The position numbers and the translations under genes are program-made. From Pseudomonas shirazensis (GTDB taxonomy: Bacteria > Pseudomonadota > Gammaproteobacteria > Pseudomonadales > Pseudomonadaceae), in assembly GCF_014268785.2 (NCBI RefSeq), contig NZ_JABWRD020000003.1:620001-684000 (forward strand): a stretch of DNA of 64,000 bases. Direction: 5' to 3'. Below are positions 39,431-47,230 of the stretch, one piece after another. How positions within the stretch are numbered: position 1 is the stretch's first letter; each line of letters opens with the position of its first letter. Under the pieces are notes generated by a model, which did no database searches, was not told where the DNA came from, and saw nothing but the letters and a program-made list of their open reading frames with translations.

Positions 39431-41095
39431 TCAGCCGCGGTGACGACCGCGGAAGTAATTGATCAGGCCTTGGGTGGAGCCGTCTTCAGCGGCTTCTTCC
39501 TGAGCGCCGACCAGGCGTTGGTACACGCCTTTGCCGAGCTCTTTGCCCAGCTCGACGCCCCATTGGTCAAAGGCATTGATGCCCCAGATCACGCTCTGCA
39601 CGAACACCTTGTGCTCATACATCGCCACCAGCGCGCCGAGGCGACGCGGGCTGATCCGCTCGACCACCAGCGTGTTGCTCGGGCGGTTGCCAGGGATGAC
39701 TTTGTGCGGGGCCAGCTTGGCCACGTCGGCTTCGTTCAGGCCTTTGCCACGCAGCTCGGCCTCGGCTTCTTCGCGGGTCTTGCCGAGCATCAGTGCCTGG
39801 CTCTGCGACAGGCAGTTGGCGTACAGCCACTGGTGATGGTCGGCCACCGGGTTGAAGCTCACCACCGGCACGATAAAGTCGGCCGGGATCAGCTGGGTGC
39901 CTTGGTGCAGCAACTGGTGATAGGCGTGCTGGCCGTTACAGCCAACGCCGCCCCAGATCACCGGGCCGGTCGCGGTTGGCGCCGGGCTGCCATCCTGCAG
40001 CACGCTCTTGCCGTTGGACTCCATGTCCAGCTGCTGCAGGTGCTTGGTGATGTTGCGCAGGTAATGATCGTACGGCAGGATCGCGTGGCTGCGCGCATCC
40101 CAGAAGTTGCCGTACCAGACGCCAAGCAGGGCCAGCAGCACCGGCATGTTCTGCTCCAACGGCGCGGTCTGGAAGTGCTGGTCCATGGTGTAGGCGCCCG
40201 ACAGCAGCTCCTTGAAGTTGGCCGTGCCGATGGCCAGCGCAATTGGCAAACCAATCGCCGACCACAGCGAGTAACGCCCGCCAACCCAGTCCCACATCGG
40301 GAAGATGTTTTCTTCGCGGATACCGAACGCGACGGCTGCGGCCTTGTTGCTCGACACCGCGATGAAGTGACGGTACAGCTCGGCTTCGGAGCCACCCTGG
40401 GCCAGGTACCAGGTGCGGGCGGCCATGGCGTTCTTCAGGGTTTCGAGGGTGTTGAACGACTTCGACGAAACGATGAACAGGGTCGTCTCGGCCGCAAGCT
40501 TGGCCGACAGTTCGTGGAATTCGCTGCCGTCGATATTGGCCAGGTAATGGCAGCGCACGCCGCGCTGGGCATACGGCAGCAAGGCTTCGGAAACCAACTC
40601 AGGGCCGAGGAACGAACCACCGATGCCGATGTTGACCACGTCGGTGATCGGTTTTTCGCTGTAGCCGCGCCACAGCCCGTCATGAATGCGACCGACCATC
40701 TCGGTGATCTGGTTGAGTACCTTGTGCACTTCGGGCATCACGTTGACGCCGTTGACGCTGAGTTTGTCGCCAACCGGGCGGCGCAGGGCGGTGTGCAGTA
40801 CCGGGCGGCCTTCGGAGGCGTTGATGATCTCGCCGCTGAACATCGACTTGATGGCTGCTGCCAGGTCGACGTCGGTGGCCAGGTTGACCAGCAGCTTGCG
40901 GGTCTCATCGTTGATCAGGTTTTTCGAGTAATCGAGAAACAGCCCGCAGCTGCTCAGGGAGAACTGATCGAAGCGTTGCGGGTTGGCCGCGAAGGCATCG
41001 CGCATGCTGAAATCCTGCATGGCGTCGCGGTGTTGTTGCAGCGCCTGCCAGGCTGGCAGCCTCGTCACATCATGGGGGGTACGGTAATACGCCAT
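39431..41095 (-). CDS. pgi: Glucose-6-phosphate isomerase
   Basis: 554 residues from MAYYRTPHDVTRLPAWQALQ. Pgi interconverts glucose- and fructose-6-phosphate, which pseudomonads use mainly in the gluconeogenic direction feeding the Entner-Doudoroff cycle. Signatures visible: INIGIGGSFLGPELVSEAL (sugar phosphate), SKSFNTLETL, DWVGGRYSLWSAIGLPIAL, the catalytic Glu/His in GVGCNGQHAYHQLLHQGT and the Lys in SVIWGINAFDQWGVELGK. It is downstream of panC, in the minus-strand series that ends at acs. Confidence 0.97.
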   Translation of the reverse strand: MAYYRTPHDVTRLPAWQALQQHRDAMQDFSMRDAFAANPQRFDQFSLSSCGLFLDYSKNLINDETRKLLVNLATDVDLAAAIKSMFSGEIINASEGRPVLHTALRRPVGDKLSVNGVNVMPEVHKVLNQITEMVGRIHDGLWRGYSEKPITDVVNIGIGGSFLGPELVSEALLPYAQRGVRCHYLANIDGSEFHELSAKLAAETTLFIVSSKSFNTLETLKNAMAARTWYLAQGGSEAELYRHFIAVSSNKAAAVAFGIREENIFPMWDWVGGRYSLWSAIGLPIALAIGTANFKELLSGAYTMDQHFQTAPLEQNMPVLLALLGVWYGNFWDARSHAILPYDHYLRNITKHLQQLDMESNGKSVLQDGSPAPTATGPVIWGGVGCNGQHAYHQLLHQGTQLIPADFIVPVVSFNPVADHHQWLYANCLSQSQALMLGKTREEAEAELRGKGLNEADVAKLAPHKVIPGNRPSNTLVVERISPRRLGALVAMYEHKVFVQSVIWGINAFDQWGVELGKELGKGVYQRLVGAQEEAAEDGSTQGLINYFRGRHRG

Positions 41096-41218
41096 TGCGA
41101 AGGGTTTCCTTGATGCATGATCTGGCCTTGGACAACTGGCAGTCGCTGGCAGTTGCAGGCAGTTGATCATTATAGGCATGGCTGGCGCGGGGGGAATGGG
41201 GTTAGGCGGGGAGAATTT

Positions 41219-41240
41219 GGGGCCGCGTGGCGGCCCCGGG
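41219..41240. terminator. GC hairpin after panC
   Basis: GGGGCCGC GTG GCGGCCCC at 41220-41238, just past the panC stop on the minus strand. No clear T-run follows on that strand, so it may only partly stop transcription toward pgi. Confidence 0.45.
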
Positions 41241-41246
41241 TTGCAA

Positions 41247-42110
41247 TCAGGCGGTGGGCTCGTCCAGATGCAGGTACAAGTTGTCGATCAGGCGTGTGGT
41301 GCCCAGGTACGCTGCGGCAATTACTACCACGTCGCGGTCATCGGCCATGGCCGGGCGCAGAGTCAGTGCGTGGCGCACTTCCAGATAGTCCGGGCGAAAG
41401 CCTGCCGCCAGCAGTTGGGCCTGACCGGCCACGATCAGCTCGGCAAAGTCGCGCTGGCCATGGCGGATGGCGTCGGCCATCACGCTCAGCTCGCGGTACA
41501 GCGCTGGCGCTGCAGCGCGTTGCTCGGGCGTCAGGTAGCCGTTGCGCGAGGACAGCGCCAGGCCATCGTCGGCGCGTACGGTCGGCTCGCCGATGATCTG
41601 GATCGGCATGTTCAGGTCGCGCACCATGGCGCGGATCACCGCCAGTTGCTGGTAGTCCTTTTCGCCGAACACGGCCAGGTCGGGCTGGACCATATTGAAC
41701 AGCTTGCTGACGACCGTGGCCACGCCTTCGAAATGCCCCGGGCGGCTGGCGCCACACAGGCCTTCGGACAGTTGCGGCACGCTGACCCGGGTCTGCACTG
41801 TGGTGCCGTCGGGGTACATTTCATCCACGGTTGGCGCGAACAGCAAATGACAGCCTGCCTCGAGCAGGCGCTCCTGGTCAGCGGCAAGGGTGCGCGGGTA
41901 GCTGTCGAGGTCCTCGCCGGCGCCAAACTGCAGCGGGTTGACGAAGATGCTCGCCACGACGAAGTCGGCGCGCTGGGTGGCTTTGATCACCAGAGCGACG
42001 TGGCCGCTGTGCAGGTTGCCCATGGTCGGGACAAAGGCGATGCGCTTGCCTTCGCTGCGGGCGCGGGCCACGGCGGCGCGCAGTTCACGGACGCTCTTGA
42101 CGGTATTCAT
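41247..42110 (-). CDS. panC: Pantothenate synthetase PanC
   Basis: 287 residues. PanC joins pantoate and beta-alanine with ATP, giving pantothenate for CoA. The adenylating motif is FVPTMGNLHSGHVALV (HIGH-like) near residue 27, and FGEKDYQQLAVIRAMV and SSRNGYL follow, all typical. Its start overlaps the panB stop by 4 bp, so the two are translationally coupled. The panD decarboxylase that makes beta-alanine is not adjacent. Confidence 0.97.
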   Translation of the reverse strand: MNTVKSVRELRAAVARARSEGKRIAFVPTMGNLHSGHVALVIKATQRADFVVASIFVNPLQFGAGEDLDSYPRTLAADQERLLEAGCHLLFAPTVDEMYPDGTTVQTRVSVPQLSEGLCGASRPGHFEGVATVVSKLFNMVQPDLAVFGEKDYQQLAVIRAMVRDLNMPIQIIGEPTVRADDGLALSSRNGYLTPEQRAAAPALYRELSVMADAIRHGQRDFAELIVAGQAQLLAAGFRPDYLEVRHALTLRPAMADDRDVVVIAAAYLGTTRLIDNLYLHLDEPTA

Positions 42111-42907
42111 GCGCTGAACCCGTGTTCTGCAGCCGGGAAGCTGACGTCTTTGACCGCCGCCACGTAAGCATTCAGGGCGCCTTGGATATCGGCCTGGCCG
42201 AGCATGAAGTTCTTGACGAACTTGGGCATGCGCCCGGTCAGCGACAGACCGAGCATGTCGTGCAGCACCAGCACCTGGCCGTCGGTGGCGTTACCGGCAC
42301 CGATGCCGATCACCGGAATGGCCACGGCCTGGGTGATCTCCGCAGCCAGCTCGCTGGGCACGCATTCGAGCAGGAGCATGGCCGCCCCGGCTTGCTCCAG
42401 GGCAATCGCGTCGGCACGCATCTGCCGCGCCTGGGCTTCCTGACGACCCTGCACCTTGTAACCGCCCAGCACGTTGACCGTCTGCGGGGTCAGGCCCATG
42501 TGCGCGCACACCGGCACGCCGCGTTCGGCCAGCAGGCGAATGGTCTCGCTCAGCCAGGCCGCGCCTTCGAGCTTGATCATGTGCGCGCCGGCCTGCATCA
42601 GGCTCGCGCAGTTGGCGAAGGCCTGCTCAGGCGTGGCGTGGGCCATGAACGGCAGATCGGCGAGGATCAGTGCGCCGTCGTTGCCGCGTTTGACGCAGGC
42701 CGTGTGGTAGGCCATTTCTGCAGTGGTCACCGGCAGCGTGCTGTCATGCCCTTGCAGGACCATTCCCAGCGAGTCACCCACCAGCAACACGTCGACCCCG
42801 GCCTGGCTGGCAGCCTTGGCGAAGGTGGCGTCATAGCAGGTCAGCATGGCGATTTTCTCACCCTTGGCCTTGAGGCCATGCAGGGTGGTCAGGGTTACTT
42901 CAGGCAT
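42107..42907 (-). CDS. panB: 3-methyl-2-oxobutanoate hydroxymethyltransferase PanB
   Basis: 266 residues. PanB uses methylene-tetrahydrofolate to make ketopantoate, the first step toward pantothenate. The metal/substrate motif LLVGDSLGMVLQGHDSTLPV and the KLEGA and GIGAGNATDGQVLV regions are intact. It overlaps panC by 4 bp. Upstream of it a 244-bp gap holds a cluster of TGTTAC repeats, then folK on the same strand; folK's pathway supplies its folate cofactor. Confidence 0.97.
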   Translation of the reverse strand: MPEVTLTTLHGLKAKGEKIAMLTCYDATFAKAASQAGVDVLLVGDSLGMVLQGHDSTLPVTTAEMAYHTACVKRGNDGALILADLPFMAHATPEQAFANCASLMQAGAHMIKLEGAAWLSETIRLLAERGVPVCAHMGLTPQTVNVLGGYKVQGRQEAQARQMRADAIALEQAGAAMLLLECVPSELAAEITQAVAIPVIGIGAGNATDGQVLVLHDMLGLSLTGRMPKFVKNFMLGQADIQGALNAYVAAVKDVSFPAAEHGFSA

Positions 42908-43091
42908 GTAGAAAGTCCTCGTTCAGGCGCTGTGCAATCGACCTGCGTACAAGCTTGCGCAGGTGCCATGCGGAGCGGCACATCATCGTTCGTGATGTTC
43001 AGACCCGCCCGGGCCCAAATAGGTTAAGTGTGGCGCGTCGAGGCCACGGGATGCCTATAGTCGTGAGCGAGGGGAGGGAAGTCAATCACCC

Positions 43092-43131
43092 TGTTACCGC
43101 ATTGTTACGGCAAGGGTGTTACTGGCGTTAC
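43092..43131. promoter_or_regulatory. Four GTTAC repeats upstream of panB
   Basis: TGTTAC at 43092, 43103 and 43117 and CGTTAC at 43126, all in the same orientation. The same hexamer occurs in the crcZ upstream region (45642, 45691), where CbrB sites are expected. They lie about 185-225 bp upstream of the panB start. A regulatory role is inferred from clustering only. Confidence 0.35.
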
Positions 43132-43151
43132 CGCCGTCAAGATCGCCCGAA

Positions 43152-43631
43152 TTACAGGCGTTCGAGGCCGCTGAACGGGCAGGCGGCGAGCAATTGCGCA
43201 AGGCTGCGGCCATCGGCGAGGACGAAGTCGGCAGGCACCAGTTCAGCCAGCGGGTAGAGCACGAATGGGCGCGCGTGCATGTGGTAGTGCGGCACGGTCA
43301 GGCGCGGGCTGTCGAGCAGCTGTTGGCCAAATAGCAGCACATCCAGGTCGAGGGTGCGTGGGCCCCAACGTTCCTGGCGTACGCGCCCTTGATCGTTCTC
43401 GATTGCCTGCAGCGCATCGAGCAGTTGCAGCGGCTCGAGCGTGGTGTCGAGCGCGGCTACGGCATTGGTGTAGCGCGGCTGGCCGGGCAGCAGCGAGTCG
43501 CTGGCGTAGAAGCCGGAAACCGCTGCCAGGCGTGTGCCCTCGGCCTTGTCCAGGGCATCGAGGGCGCTGCGCAGTTGCTCGGCCGGTTCGGCCAGGTTGC
43601 TGCCCAGGCCGATGTACACGCGCACGCTCAT
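43152..43631 (-). CDS. folK: 6-hydroxymethyl-7,8-dihydropterin pyrophosphokinase FolK
   Basis: 159 residues starting MSVRVYIGLGSNLAEPAEQL. FolK transfers pyrophosphate from ATP to the pterin, just before FolP in folate synthesis. The IGLGSNL start, the YTNAVAALDT segment and the signature RWGPRTLDLDVLLFG are intact, with the catalytic Asp pair in LDLDVLLFG. It begins 2 bp after the pcnB stop, so they are co-transcribed. pcnB-folK-panB is a conserved order in gammaproteobacteria. Confidence 0.96.
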   Translation of the reverse strand: MSVRVYIGLGSNLAEPAEQLRSALDALDKAEGTRLAAVSGFYASDSLLPGQPRYTNAVAALDTTLEPLQLLDALQAIENDQGRVRQERWGPRTLDLDVLLFGQQLLDSPRLTVPHYHMHARPFVLYPLAELVPADFVLADGRSLAQLLAACPFSGLERL

Positions 43632-43633
43632 GC

Positions 43634-45022
43634 TCAGTCGAACGCTTCGTCAGCGCTGCGCTTGCGCTTGGTGCCGCTGCGCTTGCGTTTGCGTGGCGCG
43701 GCGCCGCTGCCGTCATCACGGCTGCCCAGCTCGGCGATCATGGCCCGGCGTTCGCTGTCGTTGGCGTCCTGGTAGTCGGTCCACCACTGGCCCAGCTCTT
43801 CGGTTTCCTCGCCGGCGCTCTCGCGCAGCAGCAGGAAGTCGTAGCCAGCGCGGAAGCGCGGGTTGTCCAGGAGCATGTCGGCGCGTTTGCCGCTGCGCCG
43901 TGGCAGGCGTTCCTGCATGTCCCAGATCTCGCGGATCGGCAGGGTGAAGCGCTTGGGGATTGCAATGCGCTGGCACTGCTCGGCGATCAGGTCGTGGGCT
44001 GCCTGGTTCATTGCCGGGATCGGCGGTACGCCCTGGCTCTGCAGGTACAGCGCGCGGCCCGGCAGGGCCGGCCAGAGCATGGCCGCGAAGAGGAACGCCG
44101 GCGTTACCGGTTTGCCCTGCTTGACGCGCAGGTCGGTGTTCATCAAGGCGTTGCTGATCAGCGTATGGGTGTAGCTCGGGCGTTCTTCCAGGGCGTGGCT
44201 GCTGCCGGGGAACAACGGTTCAAATAGATGCAGGTCGACCAGCATTTCGAAGGCGATGGCGCCGTGGCCGGAGAGGAACAACTTGAGGCATTCCTCGAAC
44301 AGCCGTGCTGGCGGGATATCGCGCAGCATCGGTGCCAGCTCGCGGATCGGCTGCACCGTGTGCTTTTCGATGCCGAAGTTGAGCTTGGCCGCAAAGCGCA
44401 CCGCGCGCAGCATGCGCACCGGGTCTTCCTGGTAACGATGGACCGGGTCGCCAATCAGGCGCAGCAGGCGGTTACGCACATCGGGCATGCCGTTGGCGTA
44501 GTCGAGGATGCGCTCGCTGACCGGGTCGTAGTACAGCGCATTGACCGTGAAGTCGCGGCGCTGGGCGTCGTCTTCGAGGGTGCCGTAGACGTTGTCGCGC
44601 AGAATACGACCGCTGGCATTATGCGACGAACGGTGGCTGTCGCCCTCGTCTTCATCGCTGTGGTGGGCACGGAAAGTGGCCACTTCGATGATGTCACGGC
44701 CGAAATGCACGTGAACCAGCTTGAAGCGGCGGCCAATGATTCGCGCATTGCGAAACTCGGCACGGACCTGTTCAGGCGTGGCGCTGGTGGCGACATCGAA
44801 GTCTTTGGGCGTGATGCCCAGGAGCATGTCACGCACACAGCCGCCAACCAGGTAAGCCTGGTATCCGGCAGCCTGCAGGCGATCGACAATGCCCACCGCA
44901 TGGCGGCTGAACTGGCTGCGCTGCAGCGAGTGCTGGCTCTTGTTGATCACTTCAGGCGTGGTGCGCCTGTGGTGTTGACCACTAACGGGAGGACGGAACG
45001 ACTGGAACAACTTCTTCAGCAT
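43634..45022 (-). CDS. pcnB: Poly(A) polymerase PcnB
   Basis: 462 residues from the ATG at 45022 (MLKKLFQSFRPP); a GTG nine bases earlier is possible. PcnB adds poly(A) tails that mark RNA for decay, so it works with PNPase, encoded at 30275. The nucleotidyltransferase signature AYLVGGCVRDMLLG and DFDVATSATPEQV lie in the first third. RRDFTVNALYYDP and the RNA-binding HD-like region follow. The C-terminus is strongly basic (KRKRSGTKRKRS), as in E. coli. It is immediately downstream of crcZ on the same strand. Confidence 0.95.
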   Translation of the reverse strand: MLKKLFQSFRPPVSGQHHRRTTPEVINKSQHSLQRSQFSRHAVGIVDRLQAAGYQAYLVGGCVRDMLLGITPKDFDVATSATPEQVRAEFRNARIIGRRFKLVHVHFGRDIIEVATFRAHHSDEDEGDSHRSSHNASGRILRDNVYGTLEDDAQRRDFTVNALYYDPVSERILDYANGMPDVRNRLLRLIGDPVHRYQEDPVRMLRAVRFAAKLNFGIEKHTVQPIRELAPMLRDIPPARLFEECLKLFLSGHGAIAFEMLVDLHLFEPLFPGSSHALEERPSYTHTLISNALMNTDLRVKQGKPVTPAFLFAAMLWPALPGRALYLQSQGVPPIPAMNQAAHDLIAEQCQRIAIPKRFTLPIREIWDMQERLPRRSGKRADMLLDNPRFRAGYDFLLLRESAGEETEELGQWWTDYQDANDSERRAMIAELGSRDDGSGAAPRKRKRSGTKRKRSADEAFD

Positions 45023-45147
45023 GGGATGCACTGTTTGAAGGAATGTTCGGCCAAGGGATAGAGAATGGCCGCATGATGGGCGGGGATTCTAGCATTTACT
45101 TCGGGGATGGTGTAGGCGGTATGCCACGGGTGCTTGCGCGGGAGGCG

Positions 45148-45520
45148 GAAACGACAAGGGGAGCCTAAGCTCCCCAAGAAGTCGTTGCGTGCTCTTATTG
45201 TTTTTCTGCTGGGCTTCTTGTTTTTGTTGAGTGCCCTGCCCACAAAGCGCGAAACTTGTGGGCGACCCCCAAACCGGGGGTAAAGAGCAAACGGATTGCT
45301 TTGGCCGCTGAGGTGATGCTGATCTGTCGATCCAACCAGTGTAGGCGCTGCTTTAGTGCAGTTTTTGTTGTTCTCTGCCTGGTCGTGGGGCAAGCCCCAA
45401 ACACAACTCCTCTCCAAAAGAATCAGTTAGCTGCGCCTCCGCCGTCTTGTTTTTATTGTGCGTGAGCCGTTTCGTCTTGTTCTTATTCTGAGTTGCAATG
45501 CTTGTTATTGTTCTTGTACC
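45148..45520 (-). ncRNA. crcZ: Small RNA CrcZ, decoy of Hfq/Crc catabolite repression
   Basis: About 373 nt between cbrB and pcnB. The 5' end is set from a sigma-54 promoter at 45530-45545 and the 3' end from a hairpin at 45150-45186. On the minus strand at least six clusters of the AAnAAnAA catabolite-activity motif occur, the complements lying at 45195-45202, 45215-45228, 45362-45372, 45447-45457, 45477-45487 and 45503-45516. CrcZ sequesters Hfq/Crc and so relieves repression of less-preferred carbon-source genes; its synthesis is driven by CbrB. Both its position and motifs match the known gene; exact ends are estimates. Confidence 0.9.
45150..45186 (-). terminator. Terminator of crcZ
   Basis: On the minus strand AACGAC ... 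GGGGAGC TTAG GCTCCCC ... GTCGTT forms a two-step stem, followed by a short TT. The inner stem is 7 perfect pairs and the outer 6. Confidence 0.75.
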
Positions 45521-45529
45521 AGACATATA

Positions 45530-45545
45530 GCAGGTGCCGTGCCAA
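45530..45545 (-). promoter_or_regulatory. Sigma-54 promoter of crcZ
   Basis: On the minus strand TGGCACGGCACCTGCT fits TGGCACG-N4-TTGCW with the -24 GG and -12 GC correctly spaced. Transcription would start near 45520. Confidence 0.9.
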
Positions 45546-45620
45546 CTTTTGAAAACCCCGTAAATACGGGGGTTTGCCGGGTTTTGCTCAGGTCGAGAGC
45601 GGAGCAAATGTAGAAATTTC

Positions 45621-45696
45621 GTTACCGTACGCCTCGGTAGCTGTTACGGCAGGCGGGGATGGGTAACAGATTTTTGCAGGTGCGCTGGGGTGTTAC
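45621..45696. promoter_or_regulatory. Candidate CbrB upstream activating sites
   Basis: TGTTAC at 45642-45647 and GTAACA at 45663-45668 form a dyad with a 15-bp spacer; GTTAC at 45621 and TGTTAC at 45691 flank it. They are about 100-175 bp upstream of the predicted crcZ start, where a sigma-54 activator binds. TGTTAC/GTAACA is the half-site I associate with CbrB. Confidence 0.7.
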
Positions 45697-45709
45697 CTGC
45701 ACAAACGCA

Positions 45710-45762
45710 AACGGGGCAAGCCCTCTGCCACGGTAACCCCGTGGTAGACGGCTTGCCCCGTT
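45710..45762 (-). terminator. Hairpin terminator after cbrB
   Basis: AACGGGGCAAGCC (45710-45722) pairs with GGCTTGCCCCGTT (45750-45762), 13 perfect pairs, enclosing a second stem CCACGG(GG)..CCGTGG. On the minus strand it starts 13 nt past the cbrB stop and is followed by TTGCGTTTG. It separates cbrB from crcZ. Confidence 0.75.
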
Positions 45763-45774
45763 ATTGGGCGCCGA

Positions 45775-47226
45775 TCAGTTGTCGCTGGTGGCGTTGCTCT
45801 TGCGCCGTGGGATGCCTAGGCGCTGGCGCCGCTCCCACAGGCATTTACGGCTGACGCCAAGCTTGCGCGCCAGTTCGGTCTCGGTCATGTGGTCCTGATG
45901 CTCGAGCACGAAGTGCTGGAAGTAGTCTTCCAGCGACAGGTCCTCGGTCGGCTCGTGGCTGGCGTTACCGGCGCTGACGCTGCCCAGGGCGGACATGCCG
46001 CCGAGCAGGTCATCGTCGTCCAGGTCACTCAGCTCGATGTCGATGCCCAGCAGCTCGGCGGAAATTTCCGGGCTCTCGCTGAGGATCACCGAGCGCTCGA
46101 CCGCGTTTTCCAACTCGCGCACGTTACCCGGCCAGCTGTAATGACGAATCGCCTGCTCGGCCTCGCTGGAGAAGTGCAGGTCATCGCGACCGATGCGTGC
46201 GCTCTGGCGGGCGAGGAAGGCGCTGGCGATTTCGTTGACGTCACTGCCGCGCTCGCGCAAGGCCGGCAGCTTGAGGGCGATCACGTGCAGGCGGTAATAA
46301 AGGTCTTCGCGGAACTGGCCGACCTTGGCCAGGTTCTTCAGGTCACGGTGGGTCGCGGCAATCAGGCGCACGTCGACCTTTTGCGATTGCACCGCGCCAA
46401 CCCGGCGGATTTCGCCTTCCTGCAGCACGCGCAACAGGCGCGCCTGGGCTTCGAGTGGCAGCTCGCCGATTTCATCGAGGAACAGCGTGCCGCCGTCAGC
46501 TGCTTCGACCAAGCCGGCACGGCCGGCGCTGGCGCCGGTGAACGCGCCTTTTTCGTGGCCGAACAGTTCCGACTCGATCAAGGTTTCAGGGATGGCTGCG
46601 CAGTTGACCGAAATCATCGGCGCCTTGGCCCGTCGCGACAGATTGTGCAGTGCGCGTGCGACCAGCTCTTTACCGGTACCCGACTCACCCTGGATCAATA
46701 CATTGGAGTCGGTCGGTGCCACTTTGCGGATCTTGCTGTAGAGGTCCTGCATCGGCGCGCAGGTGCCAATGATGCCGATCTCGCCATTGGCAGCATTGTG
46801 GCTGCCCTTGTCGGCAACAGCCGGTTTGCCGTTGCTGCGCGGCTCGAGGCTGCTGGTGGCGGCTGCGGGGGCGTTCTGGCGATCACGCAGAATGCGCGCA
46901 ACTGCCTGCAGCATCTCGTCGTGATCGAACGGCTTGGCGATGTAGTCCACCGCGCCCATTTTCATCGAGTCGACCGCCGAGCGCAGGCTGGCGTAGCTGG
47001 TCATGATCAGCACCGGGGTGCCCTGGCCAAGCTTGATCAGCTCGGTACCGGGGGCGCCAGGCAGGCGCAGGTCGCTGACGATCAGGTCAAATGTGGCAAT
47101 GCTGAAGCGTTCCTGGGCTTCCTGCACCGAGCCCGCTTCGCTGACCTGGTACTGGTTGCGTTCAAGCAGACGACGCAAGGCCGAGCGGATGATGGTTTCG
47201 TCTTCGACGATCAGAATATGCGGCAT
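45775..47226 (-). CDS. cbrB: Sigma-54-dependent response regulator CbrB
   Basis: 483 residues. CbrB activates crcZ and other genes for carbon and nitrogen source use. The receiver domain (1-120) has phospho-acceptor Asp52 in IVSDLRLPG. The AAA+ domain (about 150-390) has GESGTGKE and the GAFTGA sigma-54 contact loop, plus GGTLFLDEIGELP. The C-terminal Fis-type helix-turn-helix is MTETELARKLGVSRKCLWER. The start lies 4 bp after the cbrA stop, so the genes are co-transcribed. Its target crcZ is immediately downstream. Confidence 0.95.
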   Translation of the reverse strand: MPHILIVEDETIIRSALRRLLERNQYQVSEAGSVQEAQERFSIATFDLIVSDLRLPGAPGTELIKLGQGTPVLIMTSYASLRSAVDSMKMGAVDYIAKPFDHDEMLQAVARILRDRQNAPAAATSSLEPRSNGKPAVADKGSHNAANGEIGIIGTCAPMQDLYSKIRKVAPTDSNVLIQGESGTGKELVARALHNLSRRAKAPMISVNCAAIPETLIESELFGHEKGAFTGASAGRAGLVEAADGGTLFLDEIGELPLEAQARLLRVLQEGEIRRVGAVQSQKVDVRLIAATHRDLKNLAKVGQFREDLYYRLHVIALKLPALRERGSDVNEIASAFLARQSARIGRDDLHFSSEAEQAIRHYSWPGNVRELENAVERSVILSESPEISAELLGIDIELSDLDDDDLLGGMSALGSVSAGNASHEPTEDLSLEDYFQHFVLEHQDHMTETELARKLGVSRKCLWERRQRLGIPRRKSNATSDN

Positions 47227-47230
47227 TGAT

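Noticed and set aside
42958..42972. TGGCACCTGCGCAAGC on the minus strand upstream of panB, as a sigma-54 promoter
   Set aside because: The GG and GC doublets are one base too far apart, a spacing RpoN does not tolerate.
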